64,000 bases of DNA from Roseateles_B flavus. GTDB taxonomy: Bacteria > Pseudomonadota > Gammaproteobacteria > Burkholderiales > Burkholderiaceae_C. The notes under the pieces were generated by a model. That model was not told the origin of the DNA. It saw only the letters and a list, made by a program, of their open reading frames with translations, and made no database searches. Below are positions 61,827 through 64,000 of the stretch, piece by piece; positions within the stretch are counted from its first letter, which is position 1, and every line of letters starts with the position of its first letter. A program made the position numbers and the translations under genes. The DNA lies in NCBI RefSeq assembly GCF_039872765.1, contig NZ_JBDPZC010000007.1, positions 186,001-250,000 of the forward strand, given 5' to 3'.

Positions 61827-62372
61827 ATGCCGTCCTCTCACACCTCCTGCCGCCGCCCCGCAGCGCCTGCACCGTTCCTGAAGAAGGCCTGCCTGGCCCT
61901 GGTGCCGGGTCTTGCCCTGCTCCTCGTTGCGGGGCCGAGCGGTGCCGCCGAGCGCCTGGAACCCGAGCCCGGGCTGGCGGCCCGGGCGCCCGCCACGGCG
62001 GCCTCCGGTGCCCAGCTGGCGCTGCAGCAGGGCCTGCTGGGCGTGCGCTGGCGGGTGAAGGAGCTGCTGGGGGCGCCCCTGGGGCCGGCAGCTGGCGGGG
62101 CACGTGCGCCCCACCTCGAGTTCGACGCCACGCACCTGCGCCTGTCCGGCAGTGGCGGCTGCAACCGGCTGATGGGCAGCGTGGCGCTGGAAGGGCAGCG
62201 CATCCTGTTCAAGCGCGTGATCACCACCATGATGAGCTGCCCCCAGGGCATGGCGCAGGAGCGCTCCCTGATCGAGGCCCTGGGCCAGGTGCAGCGCTGG
62301 CATCTGGAGGATCGCACCCTCATGCTCCTGAACTGGCAGCAGCAGGTCCTGGTCAAGCTGGTGCGCGAGTGA
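61827..62372 (+). CDS. Exported META-domain protein (HslJ-like)
   Basis: A 181-residue protein with a basic N-terminus and hydrophobic signal segment (about 17-40). A META domain follows (about 65-180) with LRLSGSGGCNRLMGSVALEG, the TTMMSCPQGMAQERSLIEAL block and a LMLLNWQQQVLV end. META/HslJ proteins are envelope proteins of unclear activity, some linked to stress or antibiotic tolerance. One motif copy (61901-61917) lies in the signal peptide. It diverges from the kinase gene. Confidence 0.88.
   Translation: MPSSHTSCRRPAAPAPFLKKACLALVPGLALLLVAGPSGAAERLEPEPGLAARAPATAASGAQLALQQGLLGVRWRVKELLGAPLGPAAGGARAPHLEFDATHLRLSGSGGCNRLMGSVALEGQRILFKRVITTMMSCPQGMAQERSLIEALGQVQRWHLEDRTLMLLNWQQQVLVKLVRE
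61901..61917 (+). repeat. Dispersed motif variant in the META-protein signal peptide
   Basis: GGTGCCGGGTCTTGCCC, one mismatch from the GGTGCCAGGTCTTGCC form; it encodes VPGLA within the hydrophobic core. Confidence 0.45.
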
Positions 62373-62475
62373 GCGTCAGGCGAGCAAGCCTCAACTGCAA
62401 GGCTTGTAAGCGCTTGTGAAAGCCGGTCCACCGGCGGCGTGCGGCGGGCGTTGGACGGGCACAATGGAGGCCCCT

Positions 62476-62970
62476 ATGCAGATCCTTTTGCAGATTCGAT
62501 CCACCGCCCGATCCCTCGCCCGGTCCGCCGCCGGGGTCTGCGCCGCCGCGCTGCTGGGGCTGGCCTCTCAGGCACAGGCCGCCGATGTCGGCCTCTCGCT
62601 GAGCGTTGTGCAGCCCGGCGTCTATGGCCGGATCGACATCGGCCCGCAGTACCGACCGGACGTCGTCTATGCCGAGCCCGTCTGGATCCAGCGTCCGCGT
62701 CACGTCTACCGCGCACCGCCCCCCATCTATCTGTATGCGCCGCCCCACCATGTGCGCGACTGGGGCCGCTACTGCGGCGGCTACGGTGCCTGCGGCCGGC
62801 CGGTGCTGTTCATCGAGGAGCGCTGGGTGCGTGACTGGCATGACCATCGCGGCTGGGAACACGATCACGGCCGGGGTCACGGTCACGGGCATGGTCATGG
62901 CCACCGCCGGGACCGCGACTGGGACCGTGGCGACGACCGCTACGCACCCCAGCGCGGCCGCCGCGACTGA
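62476..62970 (+). CDS. Exported His-rich protein
   Basis: A 164-residue protein with a signal peptide (about 1-35, ending AQA). The mature part is rich in Tyr, Pro and Arg with an IDIGPQYRPDVVYAEPVWIQ segment. The C-terminal 50 residues hold a His/Gly/Asp repeat (HGRGHGHGHGHGH) that could bind metal ions such as nickel, copper or zinc. Similar small proteins are common in Betaproteobacteria and have no known role. GGAGG precedes ATG 62476. It follows the META gene by about 100 bp on the same strand. Confidence 0.75.
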   Translation: MQILLQIRSTARSLARSAAGVCAAALLGLASQAQAADVGLSLSVVQPGVYGRIDIGPQYRPDVVYAEPVWIQRPRHVYRAPPPIYLYAPPHHVRDWGRYCGGYGACGRPVLFIEERWVRDWHDHRGWEHDHGRGHGHGHGHGHRRDRDWDRGDDRYAPQRGRRD

Positions 62971-63047
62971 GCGCGGGGCGAATGCCCGCTCCCGGGGCTT
63001 GGCCGTGCGCGGCAGCACCCGGATGCCGCAGCTGACACAATGGCGGC

Positions 63048-63584
63048 ATGAGCGAGATCCTGTCGACCCAGCGCGAGCCCCAGACCCCGGCCGCCGCGCC
63101 CTCCCACGAGGGCTTCGAACGCGTGCGTGACGCACTGCAGCAGTTGTCCCATGAGCACCCGCCGCGCTGGCTGGAGGTGGCCGCCCGCACGGCGCAGGAA
63201 GCGGCGGACGCCCTGGGCGTGAGCCTGGGCCAGATCGCCAAGAGCGTGGTCTTTCGCCGCCGCACCGACGAATCCGCCGTGCTGGTGATCGCCGCTGGCG
63301 ACCGCCGGGTGGACGAGAAGAAGCTCCAGCTCCACACCGGCCCGCTGGGCCGTGCCGATGCCGACTTCGTCAAGGCGCGCACCGGCTTTTCCATCGGTGG
63401 CGTCTCGCCCCTGGGATTCGCCCCTGCGGCCGGCCTGCCGATGCCGCTGCTCTTCATCGACGCCTCCCTGTTCCGCTTCGATCGCATCTGGGCCGCGGCC
63501 GGGCATCCCAACGGCGTCTTCCCCATGACGCCCCAGCAGCTGCAGCAGCTCACCGGCGCCGCCGTCATCGAGGTGGTGCAATGA
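63048..63584 (+). CDS. YbaK/ProX-type aminoacyl-tRNA deacylase
   Basis: A 178-residue protein of the YbaK/aminoacyl-tRNA-editing domain family, which hydrolyses mischarged tRNAs in trans. Features are ALGVSLGQIAKSVVFR, the DRRVDEKKL segment with the conserved lysine pair, and the IGGVSPLGF block whose glycines shape the active site. The N-terminal 20 residues vary. The substrate cannot be fixed; related proteins act on Cys-tRNA(Pro), Ala-tRNA(Pro) or others. The ATG of the next gene overlaps its stop by 4 bases (ATGA). Confidence 0.9.
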   Translation: MSEILSTQREPQTPAAAPSHEGFERVRDALQQLSHEHPPRWLEVAARTAQEAADALGVSLGQIAKSVVFRRRTDESAVLVIAAGDRRVDEKKLQLHTGPLGRADADFVKARTGFSIGGVSPLGFAPAAGLPMPLLFIDASLFRFDRIWAAAGHPNGVFPMTPQQLQQLTGAAVIEVVQ

Positions 63585-63820
63585 GCGCGCTGCCCCTGAC
63601 CCCGCCGCCTGTGCCCCGCGTGGCCTCGCCCTGCACCAATGTCTGCCGCATCCACCAGCCGACCGGCTGGTGCGAGGGCTGCGCCCGCAGCATCCCCGAG
63701 ATCACCGTCTGGTCCAAGGCGGATGACGCGACGCGCCTGGAGATCCTCGCCCGCCTGCCGGAGCGTCGCCAGCAGCTGGTCGAGCAGGGCATCTTCACCG
63801 CGGCGGAGCCCAGTGTCTGA
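63581..63820 (+). CDS. DUF1289 small cysteine protein
   Basis: A 79-residue protein with the DUF1289 core SPCTNVCRIHQPTGWCEGCA, containing four cysteines that could bind a metal or Fe-S cluster. It is followed by the family helix RSIPEITVWSKADDATRLEI. Function is unknown. It overlaps the deacylase gene by 4 bases and precedes an isomerase gene by 35 bp, a probable small operon. Confidence 0.9.
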   Translation: MSALPLTPPPVPRVASPCTNVCRIHQPTGWCEGCARSIPEITVWSKADDATRLEILARLPERRQQLVEQGIFTAAEPSV

Positions 63821-63855
63821 AGCCCCCCGGCGGGGACGCGAACCAGGAGTCCGGC

Positions 63856-64000
63856 ATGCGCCATCTGCGCTTCTATTTCGACCCCATCTCGCCCTATGCG
63901 GCCCTGGCCTTCGCCCGGCTGCCGGAGGTTCTTGAGGGGCTCAATGTGGTGGTGGACTACGTGCCCGTGCTCTTCGCCGGCTTCCTCAAGGCCCATGGCC
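63856..64000 (+). CDS. DsbA-family 2-hydroxychromene-2-carboxylate isomerase-like protein, N-terminal part
   Basis: The first 48 codons of a gene running past the window. The start RHLRFYFDPISPYAALAFAR has the kappa-class GST/DsbA-like thioredoxin fold signature FDPISPYA, the glutathione-binding region with Ser in place of the redox cysteine. The family includes 2-hydroxychromene-2-carboxylate isomerases of aromatic degradation and GSH transferases. ATG 63856 follows CAGGAG at a good distance. Confidence 0.85.
   Translation, partial: MRHLRFYFDPISPYAALAFARLPEVLEGLNVVVDYVPVLFAGFLKAHG

Overview
The window is a GC-rich chromosomal segment of a betaproteobacterium, most likely a Burkholderiales member near Roseateles/Mitsuaria/Rubrivivax. 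This is inferred from gene content and family resemblance (Acs, IlvD, a small Trp-rich protein, Lgt, DnaQ, Aat/Bpt, three chitinases), not from a marker gene. Coding density is high and most genes sit in short operons.

Left part (1-15 kb): the 3' end of acs and a non-coding block holding a five-fold terminator-like array; a cytochrome c; ilvD divergent from a LysR regulator; two paralogous TPR exported proteins; lgt and dnaQ; two identical tRNA-Val(CAC) genes; then a two-gene unit of a DUF4743/NUDIX hydrolase and a kinase-phosphatase-ligase resembling bacterial RNA-repair enzymes. A response regulator with an extra C-terminal domain and an LhgO-like FAD oxidoreductase follow.

Chitin block (15-22.4 kb): hairpin-forming repeats, then three secreted chitinases on the minus strand (two GH18, one GH19). 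Each has an N-terminal CBM5/12-like chitin-binding module. A cluster of TACCAC/GTGGTA half-sites lies upstream of the first.

Middle (23-31 kb): small enzymes (DUF1428, GNAT, HAD), a zinc-ribbon protein, the two N-degron transferases bpt and aat, an Spx/ArsC-like protein, amtB preceded by a strong NtrC site and sigma-54 promoter, riboflavin synthase, and a lysE-mocR pair.

Right part (31.4-61.6 kb, minus strand): the main feature, an extracellular contractile injection system (eCIS, Afp/PVC-like). In transcription order: a small soluble histidine kinase and a NarL-type regulator; DUF4255 cap; an unknown protein; one sheath; two tube proteins; DUF5908; LysM-type tube/baseplate protein; VgrG-like spike; PAAR tip; gp25; two very large baseplate proteins flanking a tail-fibre-like protein; tape measure; AAA+ ATPase; an 895-residue membrane protein; a small basic protein; a DUF4157 protein with a possible ADP-ribosyltransferase-like C-terminus; and, past a chemotaxis receptor on the other strand, a DUF2272 lipoprotein, a membrane-anchored protein and a second DUF4157 protein. 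Most junctions are ATGA overlaps or a few bases, so the structural genes look like one transcript. The two DUF4157 proteins and the small basic protein share a short N-terminal peptide, suggesting cargo with a common loading signal.

The last 2.5 kb holds a META-domain protein, a His-rich exported protein, a YbaK-type deacylase, DUF1289 and the start of a DsbA-family isomerase. A short sequence, GGKKCMGGTCTTG-like (typically GGGGTCAGGTCTTGCC or GGTGCCAGGTCTTGCC), recurs at least a dozen times, mostly inside genes.
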